This document shows, piece by piece, positions 11,641 through 21,660 of a stretch of DNA of 64,000 nt. A program made the position numbers and the translations under genes. Under the pieces are notes generated by a model. The model was not told the DNA's origin and did not search any database. It saw only the letters and a program-made list of their open reading frames with translations. Origin of the DNA: Melastoma dodecandrum (Eukaryota > Streptophyta > Magnoliopsida > Myrtales > Melastomataceae). Position 1 is the first letter of the stretch. Each line of letters begins with the position of its first letter. Location: positions 558,001 to 622,000 of the forward strand of contig JARUPY010000434.1 in NCBI GenBank assembly GCA_029817715.1. The letters are read 5' to 3'.

Positions 11641-11844
11641 CTTCTTTTTTGGGTTTGTGCCCTATTTGTTTCGGTTGTTATTCGCTGCATTTTTGTTTTT
11701 TTTTGTTTTTATTTCGTTGTTTCTTTTCTGGGGGTTGAGGGGATTGTGGATTCGTTTGGCTGAAGCGGAGGAGAATGCCGAGATCGATAGGCAAGATAGG
11801 ACAAGTTGTCCACACGTCATTTTTTAAAAGGCACGTTGGACACA

Positions 11845-12023
11845 AGTCCGACCACGTAGGAAAGAGAAAAGAGACGTTAGAGATACGTAGATAAGTTAAA
11901 CGATCATTACGAATATGGCAAAATTGAAAAGTAAAATTGAAATAAGGTCAAATTTAAAACTTTTTAAACGATATGCCAAAACGTAAAGTCGACGTGATTG
12001 AGCCAAATATCAATATTTTGTCC
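11845..12023 (-). repeat. MULE-2 right TIR
   Basis: Inverted counterpart of 7376-7427 plus 11037-11180. It ends at 12023, directly followed by the 9-bp candidate target duplication. Confidence 0.7.
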
Positions 12024-12043
12024 ATATCTTTTGAAAAAAAAAA

Positions 12044-12902
12044 GTAATACGAATTGTGAAAAACGGTTTAAGTTCCCGTGTAAGTAGGTCAGATCAATCC
12101 TCAATGTTCCACAAATAGCGCAATTGCATTCCGTGACCCTAATCAAAGTAATTATTTTCCTTATAAAAAGTTGTGTTCGACGAGCAAATGCCCCGCCCAA
12201 TAAATAATGATCGATTAAGTCCGAGGATGATAGCTGAACTTAAAATGGCTTATTGGAGGGAGGAGGGTAATTTGACTCTCCAGCATTTCGAGTTGTCATC
12301 GTGGTCCGCCTAATTTCAATATACATATTTAATTTAATCCGACTCTGATTTATGCTAAATGAAAAGATTACAAAATAATAAAAGAAATATTCCTGAGTTG
12401 GGGCAGGGCAGGGAAGTGGGAATAATCCATATGGGAGTTGGCATTGGCCACCCCCACCCCCGTTCAATGTGATCCCATTTTTTTTAAGTAATTATTAAAT
12501 TTAGACTTTTGAAAATTCGAAAAAAAGTGTCGAGGTTGGACAGAGACCGGGCTAAAGTTACTTGCATGGATAGTTTCGTTGAGTATGAAAATTTTGAAGT
12601 TTTTCGTTTTTTGTATGAAAATTTTCCAATACGAAACTATTTTGTATTTAAGTAAGATAGTACAAACTTTTTTTATTACAAAATCGGAATTTTTCGTACT
12701 TTTCACTGAACTATCAATAACGTTAGCCTGGTCCGATTGGATGGGGAAGTAATTTCTTTGCCAAAACAAAGTCATTAATTTGTTATAATTTATTACCTAA
12801 ATTTAAAAACAAATATATGTATATACAAAAAAGGAAAGCATGCCTATGTCCGCTCTCCCGTGAATTTTTTTTTTTCTCTCTATAGTCACATACGGCAATG
12901 AA
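12044..12902. other. AT-rich intergenic DNA
   Basis: I see no coding or structured feature. Short open frames at 12240-12775 have no recognisable content. A local imperfect palindrome of AAAATTTT-type words lies around 12580-12660. Confidence 0.5.
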
Positions 12903-14423
12903 GAGATTTGTACAGATATACGGTTAGTTTTAAAAAAAATTTACAAAATACGATCAAAGTTTCCAAAATGTCGAATTTACTGTCGCTAGGGCAGATTTTG
13001 AAAACCGTCTTTCAATTTATAAAGAAGACGCGTTTTCAAAACCCGCCACCCAAATAATCGGGCAAAGGCGGGTTTTGAAAACGCACCTTCCCCTCCTTGA
13101 TTTTTTTTTTACCTTTTTTTAATTGGCCTCTCCCCTTTGTTGTACAGCAATCAACGCCAACGGTCATTAAAGCTCGAACTTGTAGGTGAAAGCGTAATAT
13201 ACTATATATTTCTATTTTCAACACTCCCCTCACGGTGAATCGGGCTAGCATCTTTGGCCATTTTTGCGATTCCCTTGTTCAGGTGATTGATGGGCTTCTG
13301 TGGCCCTAGGGGTGTGCTTATATGGCCTCTTTTCTATTTTATTTTTTATTTTTTTCCATTTTGTGCCTGGCGGAGAGTGAACCCTCAACCTTTGGCTCTG
13401 ATACCAAACTTGTTGGGGGTTATGTGTGAAATTATTGGATATGAAGGGAGAATGTGCTAGCAGAACGTAGGTTTTGTACTGCCGACGACCTTTTATAGGA
13501 TAAAAGAAACCTTCTGTAGAGCTGCTGCTCCTACGATGGATGAATATTTGGTGGAGTTCAAGTGTTTAGGCTGCAAACTATTTTCTTCTTCATTTTTCTT
13601 CTCAGCTGCCTCGTGGCTCAAATGTGCAAGAGCAAAGTTAGCTTGCTTATAAATTTCAGTGAATGATCCGTATCTCCTCGGTGGTGTATCTTCAATATTA
13701 CCCTTTGCTTTTGAAATAGTTCTAGAGGAACTAGCTTATGTTGTTCCGATGGAATTTTGTACGATAACTTATGTTGTTACTTCTGTTGTTCTCATAGGGT
13801 TCTGTACAGATGCTACTGCTTCTGTATACTGGAACATTTGAGTCATATAAGTCTCTGCCACTTCCATGCTGCATGTTCATGAAAGATAACATCTCTCGAT
13901 AAAACTAACTTGTCAGTGATCGAATTATATAGACGATATCCCTTCGATTGCGTTAACTCTCCTAAAAAGCTCGAACTTGTAAATGAAAACCGTGACATAC
14001 TATATATTTTTATTTTCAACCCCCTCCTTCAAGCCCCTTCCCCTTCTCCCCTTCCCCCTATCTCCTTTTCTTTCTCTCTCCCTCTCCCCTCCATCCCTCG
14101 CTCTGCACGCCCCTTCTTCCCCCTCTCTCCTTTTTCCGCCCCTCTCCCTCTCTCCGCCCCTCATCCTCTCTCATTTTCTGTCTTTGTCTTTCCGGGAGAG
14201 GCCGAAATTAAAAAAATAAAAAAATCAGAGAAGGAAAGGCGGATTTTCAAAACCTGCTTTTACCCCGATTATTTGGGTGGCGGGTTTTAAAAACCCGTCT
14301 TCTTTGTAAATTGAAAGACGGATTTTCAAAATTCGCCCTAACGACGGCAAATTCGATATTTTGGAAACCTCAATCGTATTTTATAAAAAATTTTAAAACT
14401 AATCGTATATTCATACAAACCTC
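12903..14423. mobile_element. TIR element (MULE-like, MULE-3) with copia scraps inside
   Basis: Long inverted repeats at 12903-13090 and 14235-14423. They share AAAACCCGCCACCCAAATAAT and GTCTTTCAATTTA, including a small internal palindrome around GGCGGGTTTTGAAAACGC. The flanks cggcaatgaa (12893-12902) and cgataatgaa (14424-14433) agree at 8 of 10 positions, consistent with a 9-10-bp Mutator-type duplication. No transposase is visible. The interior contains rearranged copia pieces and a CT-rich tract at 14030-14180. Confidence 0.65.
13160..14030 (-). pseudogene. rearranged Ty1/copia fragment
   Basis: The minus-strand reading at 13945-13850 gives YRLYNSITDKLVLSRDVIFH, the conserved copia segment after the integrase. 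Further on, at about 13700-13600, it gives RRYGSFTEIYKQANFALA, the integrase-RT linker. A primer-binding-site-like TGGTATCAGAGC (minus) lies at 13397-13408, next to an LTR-like CA end. Two roughly 55-bp copies of an LTR start (TTGAAAATA...CTCGAACTT) lie at about 13165-13220 and 13968-14025. The pieces are out of normal order, so this is a scrambled, dead remnant. Confidence 0.6.
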
Positions 14424-16337
14424 CGATAATGAAATTGGAAACCCGCGGGACCACCTGAAGTGGCCCCCGGTGGCATGTATATTGCCAGCCAACCCTACCC
14501 TAGTTGTGGAAAAAGAGCGGGCGGGATTCAATTAGAACGGAGTGAATCATGGGGACATGTCCCATGATGCAATATCACCCCCCTGGGCTTGGGTCGTAAA
14601 TATAAGAAAGAAATCGAGAAGAGGGACAACTATAATTACTAAATAGATTTGATAATATAGTAATAGTACTAGCACTATACTGACATTTTTAATTTCATGG
14701 GGATGGTCCATTCCCAACATCAAAAATAAAAAAAAATAAAAAATAAGTGGCCCGGATTTCCCTCATCATCACCCAAATCAAACCCCCCCACCCCCCTCCT
14801 CCAATTTGGTGTACGGAATATTTTGATTTGATGTCCCATAATTTCCTTTGTTATGCTTTCCTAACCAATCATTATGTGGATGAGAATTGCTTGCTAAAAA
14901 AGGAGAGATTGGTTTGTTTTCTTCTTTTTCATTACATATATGTATACGCAATATATAAAGCAAAACAAAAACATGGCAGGGTGAAATGCAGAATTTGATG
15001 ATCGGAGGGAAAAAAGGGTCATCATAATTCAATCACGCTGAAAGTTTATCTAAAAAGAAAGAAAAATGATCATTCGCTTTTCCTTTTGTTGGAAATATCG
15101 ACTTTGCATTCCCCACCCGGATAAAATTGTTTACGAGGGACCATTTTTTTTTTACAATACTAATTCATTGGATATATTTCTGGTTATTTTTTTTTTTTAA
15201 GAAATTCTTCCCAGAAGCTATCTATTAGGGTTACAAAATCGGGGATTTAATTTAAAAAGAAAGTGAAGGAAAAAGATAGGTACAAGAAAAGACAAGACAA
15301 GGCCATCTATACATTTTTATATATATAACCCTAAAAAAAAAATATTCTCACGCGGGCCAAAAAAGTCAACATTTAATCCAATCCACACCCCATAAAGAAA
15401 AGATCTTGTCCCCCCACGGTGTGCATTTTATTATTTATCATGTTACATTTTACTATCTAAACCGGAGCGAATCCGAGCAAGGGAATAACGTTAACCTGGG
15501 ACTAACGAGGAAAACATAAAGAAATAAAAATAAAAATGCTTTCAATGGGTCTGTCCAGGCGTCATGCTTACGTCACCACGGTGTAATTAATAAAAGAAAT
15601 AAGATAAACAAATGAAATGCGACAAACAACTAAAAACTTTATAAGATTGGCCTCCTCCTCGTTCCGACACACTTGCGAGGCTGCTGCTGCTCACCAGTCC
15701 CCCACCCCCCCCCCCCCCCTAATCTCGCCACCAATCCCTCCTACCACCTCACCCTCACCCTCCAACAAATAAAAAATTGCATATTATACACATAAATGAA
15801 TAATTCCCCTAGTATTGTCAAATTATTCGCACCAAAGTTCGCGGCAGAGAAAGAAAGTGTTTTCTCTCCTCTCCAGCAAGCAGTCAAAACAGTCCCTCCC
15901 AACACAAAGGCACCGCACCATTCTCTTCATTTGTTCATCTTTTGTTTCTTCGACACGGGGGAAACAATAGACTCCATGTTACTAGCCAAGTGAATTGGTA
16001 GTATATGCCTGCCCGATCGACACGCAGGTCGTGACGATTCGTCATCCGGGAACGTACACTCATTTTTGCATTTCATTTGCTTTAGCATCGGCACGAGTTA
16101 CACCAATGTCGTATCGATGTTGTTGTTGGGAAGACGATACGAGGGAATGATATCCATTTTTCATAATCGAATGACGACGTAATATAAATAAAGACAAGGG
16201 AAAAGGAAGAAAAATTATTATACGTAGCTGTAGATATATATAGATATAGCTTGCGATCGTGTTACCAAAAGAGGATGGATGCAATAACATTTTTAAGTTA
16301 CTCTAAATAATAGATAATAATGGTAACTTTGGTCACT
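14424..16337. other. AT-rich intergenic DNA downstream of the VQ gene
   Basis: No coding feature was recognised. It holds a poly-C run near 15700-15719, several poly-A/T runs and a TC-rich stretch at 15650-15770. The last few hundred bases before 16338 would hold the 3' UTR and polyadenylation signals of the minus-strand VQ gene. Confidence 0.45.
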
Positions 16338-17552
16338 TCAATCCGATGAACAAATCCATGATTCCATCGGCATACCTCCTCCTCTTTTGCTCGTGGCCCC
16401 AACGTTCTGACCCGAAGGCGGTGCGGCGTCCGTGTAGTCACGATCGCCGCGAACGCAGTCTTGAATGCCTTCTTGCCGGCCAAGGCGGAATTCCTCAATG
16501 GCGTTGTTGATGCCTCCCGGACCAAGGTGTCCCGGAGAATGAGGACGATGATGGCATTGTTCTTGCCCCTGCTCGTGGTCCTGACTCGACAAGTATTTGA
16601 CGAGGGCCTGCCCGAGCTCGAGCAGCGACGGGGAGGTGGTGTTGGGGTCGTTGATGTTGTTGTTGTCGTCACTGAGGAGAGGGAATAATAATTCCATGGA
16701 CGGGGAAGTCGTGCTGTCTCCGGTTGCGGTGGATGGGATGAATGACGATGTTGGTGGCAGAGGGGAAGATTGTAACAGTCTCTGGGCGAAAGGCAGCAAC
16801 TGATATGATGGCGAGGACGGAGGAATGGACGGTCCCGCGCCAGCTGCAATGCCAGGGAAGCTCGTGCCGAAGAGATCGAAACGGCCCCGTTGGAACAGGG
16901 TCGCTGCTGCATCGAAGGGTGGAGCTGGGATCCCGGTAAACTCCTGAACCATCGTGTGGAAGTTGCTCGTGTCGGTCGTCAGGACTGTCGTGGGGGCCCT
17001 TCGGGATGCTCGGGTCCTCTTCTTGGGGTTCCGCCGTGGCGCCACACCGTTGTTGTTTCTGCTCGCAGGGCGGCCTTCCACAGGCTTAGGAGGACCGGTT
17101 GCGAGCTCAAGCGGAGGATTCGTGGCTTCCTCCGTCGACCCAGCCCTGATCTGCCTCGGACTGGAACAGTACCTTAGACCGGCCGGCAACTGTAGCACGC
17201 CCGTCAGATTGGCGGAAGTCGACCTTGCCGAAGGAGGAAGCAACACGCCTAGCTCGTCACCGGCAACACGACCACCGAGTTGAAAGGGCAGTTGGTGGTC
17301 GCGATGGGGAAGCCCCGGTCGGGCAAGCTGGTCGAAGAAGTTGGGTAGGGCATCATCAAACGCGGGCAACGGAGGAGGCGGCGGTTGCTGCTGCTGCTGC
17401 GTATTATCGTGTTGGTGTAACAGTTGCAGCCGGTGGGCGTTTCCATTCATCAAGAAAGAAGAAAGGGCTATCGATGCCGCACCGGCACTGGCGGGACGGG
17501 AGCAGTACTCCTCGTCATCGCCGCCGCCTCCGCTGCTGTTGAGGGAATCCAT
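16338..17552 (-). CDS. VQ-motif protein (VQ34-like), 404 aa
   Basis: Single-exon gene. VQ proteins are plant-specific nuclear regulators that bind WRKY transcription factors and MAP kinases. The defining motif FHTMVQEFTG is at residues 198-207 (FxxxVQxFTG intact). It is preceded by a basic nuclear-localisation-like region (RRNPKKRTRASRR, about 173-185) and the family block APTTVLTTDTSNF. The N-terminal third is low complexity, with a Gln/Pro run at 51-62. The C-terminus ends ESWICSSD. The ATG at 17552 gives the natural start MDSLNSSGGG. A TATA-like TATAAAC lies on the minus strand at 17841-17835. The gene is high in GC compared with its flanks and has no stops. Family certain; the exact member (VQ34/At5g65170) is inferred from neighbours and similarity recalled from memory. 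Confidence 0.9.
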   Translation of the reverse strand: MDSLNSSGGGGDDEEYCSRPASAGAASIALSSFLMNGNAHRLQLLHQHDNTQQQQQPPPPPLPAFDDALPNFFDQLARPGLPHRDHQLPFQLGGRVAGDELGVLLPPSARSTSANLTGVLQLPAGLRYCSSPRQIRAGSTEEATNPPLELATGPPKPVEGRPASRNNNGVAPRRNPKKRTRASRRAPTTVLTTDTSNFHTMVQEFTGIPAPPFDAAATLFQRGRFDLFGTSFPGIAAGAGPSIPPSSPSYQLLPFAQRLLQSSPLPPTSSFIPSTATGDSTTSPSMELLFPLLSDDNNNINDPNTTSPSLLELGQALVKYLSSQDHEQGQEQCHHRPHSPGHLGPGGINNAIEEFRLGRQEGIQDCVRGDRDYTDAAPPSGQNVGATSKRGGGMPMESWICSSD

Positions 17553-20299
17553 CGGAATATATTCGATCGCTAACTGTAAAACGAGAAAAAAATGAAAGGA
17601 TGAATTAAGACAAAAAGGCAGACGCGATGCAATGAATGAATATTACCAAGGAAAACAGGCAGTTCCACCTCTTCTCCCTGCGGAGCTCTTGTTTTCGTTT
17701 CTGGAGGTAATGGAAAATGGATGGGATGGGATCTCAGTGTGAAAGGGGAGAAAACAAAATTGAATACGAAGAGGAAGGCGACGATCGTAAGGAAACGGGG
17801 AAGGAACCCAATAAAAAGGGATTACTTTTCGGCCGTTTATATTTATTTATTTACTGTTATAAAATTAAAAAAAAAAAATCGTTATGTGTGACGTTGTACT
17901 GATAAAATCGAAATAATTGTATCAAAAGTAAGTCCAAGTGGTCCTCCTTGCTATTCTTATTATTATTAAAATTCAAACTCGAACTCGAAAATATAATGGT
18001 ATATAATCCACCCTCGATGATATAATAATAGAACTTGTTTTTTTTTGGGGGGGTTGTTGAATGGCTACTTCCCACCATTTTAATTTTCTTTAGTTGAAAA
18101 AAGACAATCATTTTGGAGTCATTGTGAATTTAGGGAGTTGGGAATATTTTATTCATTAATATAAAGAGGGATTATCACGAGGAGTTATAGGAAGTCTTTC
18201 TTTCTTTCTTTATTTTTTCTTGAAATGGCTGAACCGAAAGCCTACTATAATTTGACACAGGGAAAAGGCACACCCAAAAAATCTTGCAAATAAAGAACAA
18301 TTTAAAAAGAAGGAAGGAAAGGGACAAATCCAGTGAGAGGCCCTTCAAAAATTGGAAGTAATCAACAACCCGTAGGATGGATAAATAGGGAATTAGCTAG
18401 CGCGCAGACAATGAATAGCAGCGTATGAAATTCAAGGAGAGTCCCGAGGATTTTGAATGGCGTGTTTGGTTGGTATGTATGGTAAATGGAATGATCACTT
18501 ACTCAATCCCGGCCGCCTTTTGCCTTTTAATTAAAACCAAAAACCATAAACGAAAGAGGGGCGGGGGTGGGCATTCATTCAATCTCACTGTCAGGACCTT
18601 CTTCTCCTTTCCTCCCCGCGGTGGACGTTGAGACACAGGGGGTTGTTGTTAAAATAAGATATCACAGGCACTTTTGTTTATCAGTGTGTTATCCTCCCGG
18701 AAAATAAAGATAGATAGCTAGCTTATGGGAATGAATCATAGAGCAGCTCAACCACACATCCAAATTTCGGTCGGTCCAACCATAAAATCAGATATACAAA
18801 CACACACCAAAGTTTTACCAAATAAGATTGTACTTTCAGACTCTCATGCTACTCCCTCCCTCCTACTTATAATAAGTTTGACAACAACTCTAGCATTATG
18901 AATGACAATAATGGGGTAAGCCGTAAAATAATATCTACAATTTATTTTAGTTAAAAGAAAGTGAGGAAAGGACAAGACATAAAAACTGTGGGCTCGAGGG
19001 ATGCGTCGCTTTCGTTTTCCACGTGGGTCGTAATTATTAAGTCTTTCTTATTTGGTAACGTGGGTGGGTCGTAATTATTATTCCCTTTGTGTGGGTGTTT
19101 TTCCCTCATGACATGACAAAAATTTCAAAAAATGATGAAAAAATAATAATAATAATAATAATAAAAGACCCACCTTCTCCACCCCAATCTCACGTCTTCC
19201 CATTGCTTCACGCAATCTACAATTTTTTCATTTTTGCCTTCTCCTGTTCAATGTTCACTATTTCTTTTACTTTTTCTATAATTAAAACTATTTTATGCCA
19301 TGTAATTTCGCCATGTGTAATGATAATATCATCTTAATCTTATTTGCCCAAACCTTTAGGCGGGATTTCATTGACGTCGACCTGACTACATTTTCCATGT
19401 TTCTATCCAGAAAAGGATTACATAAATTATTTTGGATTTATATATAATTAGGGAGACCCCACCCCACCCCAAATAGATTTTTTTTTTTTAAATCAATCTG
19501 CCTTTACGCAAGTATTATATTCCTTACCCTAAGAACTCGGAATTTTTCATGGGTTGCACACCACTCACGCGAATAAAATTCTCTGTCTACAAAAAAAAAA
19601 AAATATATTCTCTTCGTACACAGCTGTAACGTAATACTCCTCCTCCAAACTGTACACAACCGAGACAATTACGCCACGGAACTTTTCCTTTAAAGAAAAG
19701 AGATTTTCTCATATATTCCCATCAATTAAGATCAAATTTCGACCCCACTAATCACAAACCAATATTTATATGACCAGGTTTGAGACGGGTAAGTTTCGGA
19801 CGTAAAACTTGTGACTTATTTTATAATGTCTTATTCGACTTAAAATTTACCATGTAAATCAAGATTCTACGACGTCGGTTCTAGTACCGGCTTTGATTAT
19901 AAAATTTTTCGTTGAATATTCTCTTCCTCCTTTATTCAGCAGTGTAAACCTCACGTCTCGAATTAAATAAGATAACCTTCAACTCAACTAATTGCTACAT
20001 CAGGTGAGTTTTACGATAACAATATGAGAGCTCCGTAAAATTTTCTAGCTGGTATCGATGTACATAAAACGTAAATAAGTTTCACAAAATTGAGTCGAAG
20101 GTTGAAAACAGATGGTCGACGTGAAGAAACAAAAACAACCTTATAAAAATTAATATTTCACACATGTTCATTGCCAAGACTGCCTTATCAATAGCACATT
20201 GCGAATTTGAGGACTAGCTTAACTAACCTTCTCTTTCTTATCCTTCTCGTCACCTTCAAACACCATTAATATCCAAATTAATATTGGAAAAATTTGCAT
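17553..20299. other. AT-rich intergenic DNA, VQ gene upstream region
   Basis: The first few hundred bases are the promoter and 5' UTR side of the VQ gene. Beyond that I see no genes. Notable bits are an (AAT)n microsatellite at about 19142-19165 and the direct repeat GTGGGTCGTAATTATTA at about 19023 and 19064. Homopolymer runs occur near 17870 and 19590. Confidence 0.45.
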
Positions 20300-21660
20300 A
20301 AACAAATCATGTAAACGAATAAAAGTAAGCATTAGGATAGACAAATTTAGCAAGTAGAGAAAAACGCATCATGATGCAAGTTAAAATAATTGAGATACTT
20401 TGTTCATGTCTTTCGACATTTTCCATGTTCTCCTCTATAATAACAGGAGTTAATGGAAATCTCATACAATCTTTGTACACATATCGATACCTCAATCTAC
20501 TTAGGAGTTAGTAAACTACGGCAGCCAATCAACATACGGTCCGATGTAAAAAAACTGATTCATAAGCAACTGTTGATGCATGGATGGCTAAAATATCTTA
20601 CAATGCAAGACAAAATCAAATACTTTATGGTATTACTCTTCCGATAATTAAGAACGTCAAATTTGCCTTATGACATTACTCTTCCGACAATTAAGAACAT
20701 CAAATCGCCTTATGATATTACTCTTCTGATAATTAAGAACATCAAATTCGCCTTACACTCTTCACAAGTGTCTTCCAAGCATCGTTCTAATTCAGATTTA
20801 TTTTTTACAATCAACTCTTCTCCTCATACAGTCATGCCTAAAATTCTCATATATCTAACAATCATCATCCAAAGCGGAACTGCTACTCGATACAACATCC
20901 TCCACAACTTTATTACTAGAAAGCATATTGTTTTTTGGGCACATTTTGTGCATAAAATGCTCATAATACTCGAATAAACTTTGTAAAACAAGCTTCGGGC
21001 TTTCAACTATCAAATCACTTTGGATGATGATTGTTAGATATCATAAATGAGCCCGACGACTTCTTTTTAATATCATAAAACTTCTCTAGAAATTTAATTA
21101 TTAATTCCAAATTCTACCAATCTTCACTATTTTGCAAGTCATATTGAACTCAACACTCATCGCTAAAATCATCATCTTCTAATATTTCAAACGCCTTTCT
21201 AAATTTCACAACAATCTCTAACATCAAATAAGTCGAGTTTCGTATAGTTACCGGATCAATAAACATCGAACATTTGTGTGGTATTCTTTCTTTTATAAGA
21301 CTCTTTTGAAAAAGATCAAATCTAGATGAAGAACACTACTACATGTGCCTCGTTCTACTTTGGTACTAGCAAACATGTTTTGTCGCTTATTTATATTTTG
21401 AAGAAACTTCCGACAACTATTGATAGCTTCCACATTGTCGAAGTGCCCCAATTAAGATTATACTTGGACAGACTCTTACAATAAATGTACTTTACATTCT
21501 CTGTCTAACGACTCTTCTCATTCAAAATTTTTGCAAAACAATCCCAAACATTACATTTCATATTTTGTTTGCCAAATACCTTAAGCATCGGAGTAGTAGG
21601 CAGATTGGCCACTATCAAGACCAAAATTCCTTGAATATCGATTGTCAGAAATATTCATGA
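20300..21660 (-). pseudogene. degenerate hAT transposase relic
   Basis: The minus-strand translation yields broken pieces of a BED-finger hAT in the correct order. A BED-like VWDCFAKILNEKS lies near 21540, then TIRNSTYLMLEIVVKFRKAF near 21230 (the STYLML signature) and LIIKFLEKFYDI near 21090. C-terminal dimerisation-domain remnants FDVLNYRKSNTIK (about 20670) and SDRMLIGCRSLLTPK (about 20500) follow. Many stops, frameshifts and an internal loss around 20770-20900 show it is old. No terminal repeats or target duplication could be assigned. Confidence 0.6.
20625..20752. repeat. three tandem copies of a 42-43 bp unit
   Basis: Units at 20625-20667, 20668-20709 and 20710-20752, each of the form TTATG.TATTACTCTTC followed by TAATTAAGAAC and TCAAAT..GCC. 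They triplicate the FDVLNYRKSN part of the hAT relic, so this is a local duplication after or during its decay. Confidence 0.85.

Larger units (their letters stand above)
7376..12023. mobile_element. MULE-2, Pack-MULE-like element inserted in MULE-1 end and split by an hAT
   Basis: Inverted ends: left 7376-7427 continued at 11037-11180 (interrupted by the hAT), right about 11845-12023. Shared stretches include TTTACGTTTTGGCATATCG and ATATTTGGC. The flanks 7367-7375 (atatatttt) and 12024-12032 (atatctttt) agree at 8 of 9 positions, the 9-bp duplication expected of Mutator elements. Without the hAT the element is about 1.05 kb. It has no transposase but a GC-rich, gene-like interior. Confidence 0.68.
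5056..12033. mobile_element. MULE-1, MuDR-like two-gene Mutator element (outer shell of nest)
   Basis: Long terminal inverted repeats of about 250-300 bp lie at 5056-5345 and, inverted, at about 7105-7375. They share stretches such as GAAATAAATCAAGAAGGGGG and TTTACGTTTTAGCC. The right tip appears to continue after the nested MULE-2, at about 12024-12033. A-rich flanks at 5047-5055 and from 12034 could be an imperfect 9-bp target duplication, but low complexity makes this weak. Inside are a decayed Mutator transposase on the plus strand and a zf-GRF gene on the minus strand, each reading inward from one TIR. Confidence 0.72.

Noticed and set aside
13397..13408. tRNA-like sequence GCTCTGATACCA
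   Set aside because: These are tRNA-Met primer-binding sites of LTR elements (also at 4333 and 58388), not tRNA genes; no cloverleaf around them.
14030..14180. Proline/serine-rich ORFs in a CT-rich tract
   Set aside because: Low-complexity CTCTCC sequence inside a TIR element; open frames are a composition effect.
16298..16912. 204-aa minus-strand ORF and several plus-strand ORFs over the VQ gene
   Set aside because: They overlap the VQ coding sequence in other frames; high GC reduces stops. Only the 16338-17552 frame carries the VQ motif.
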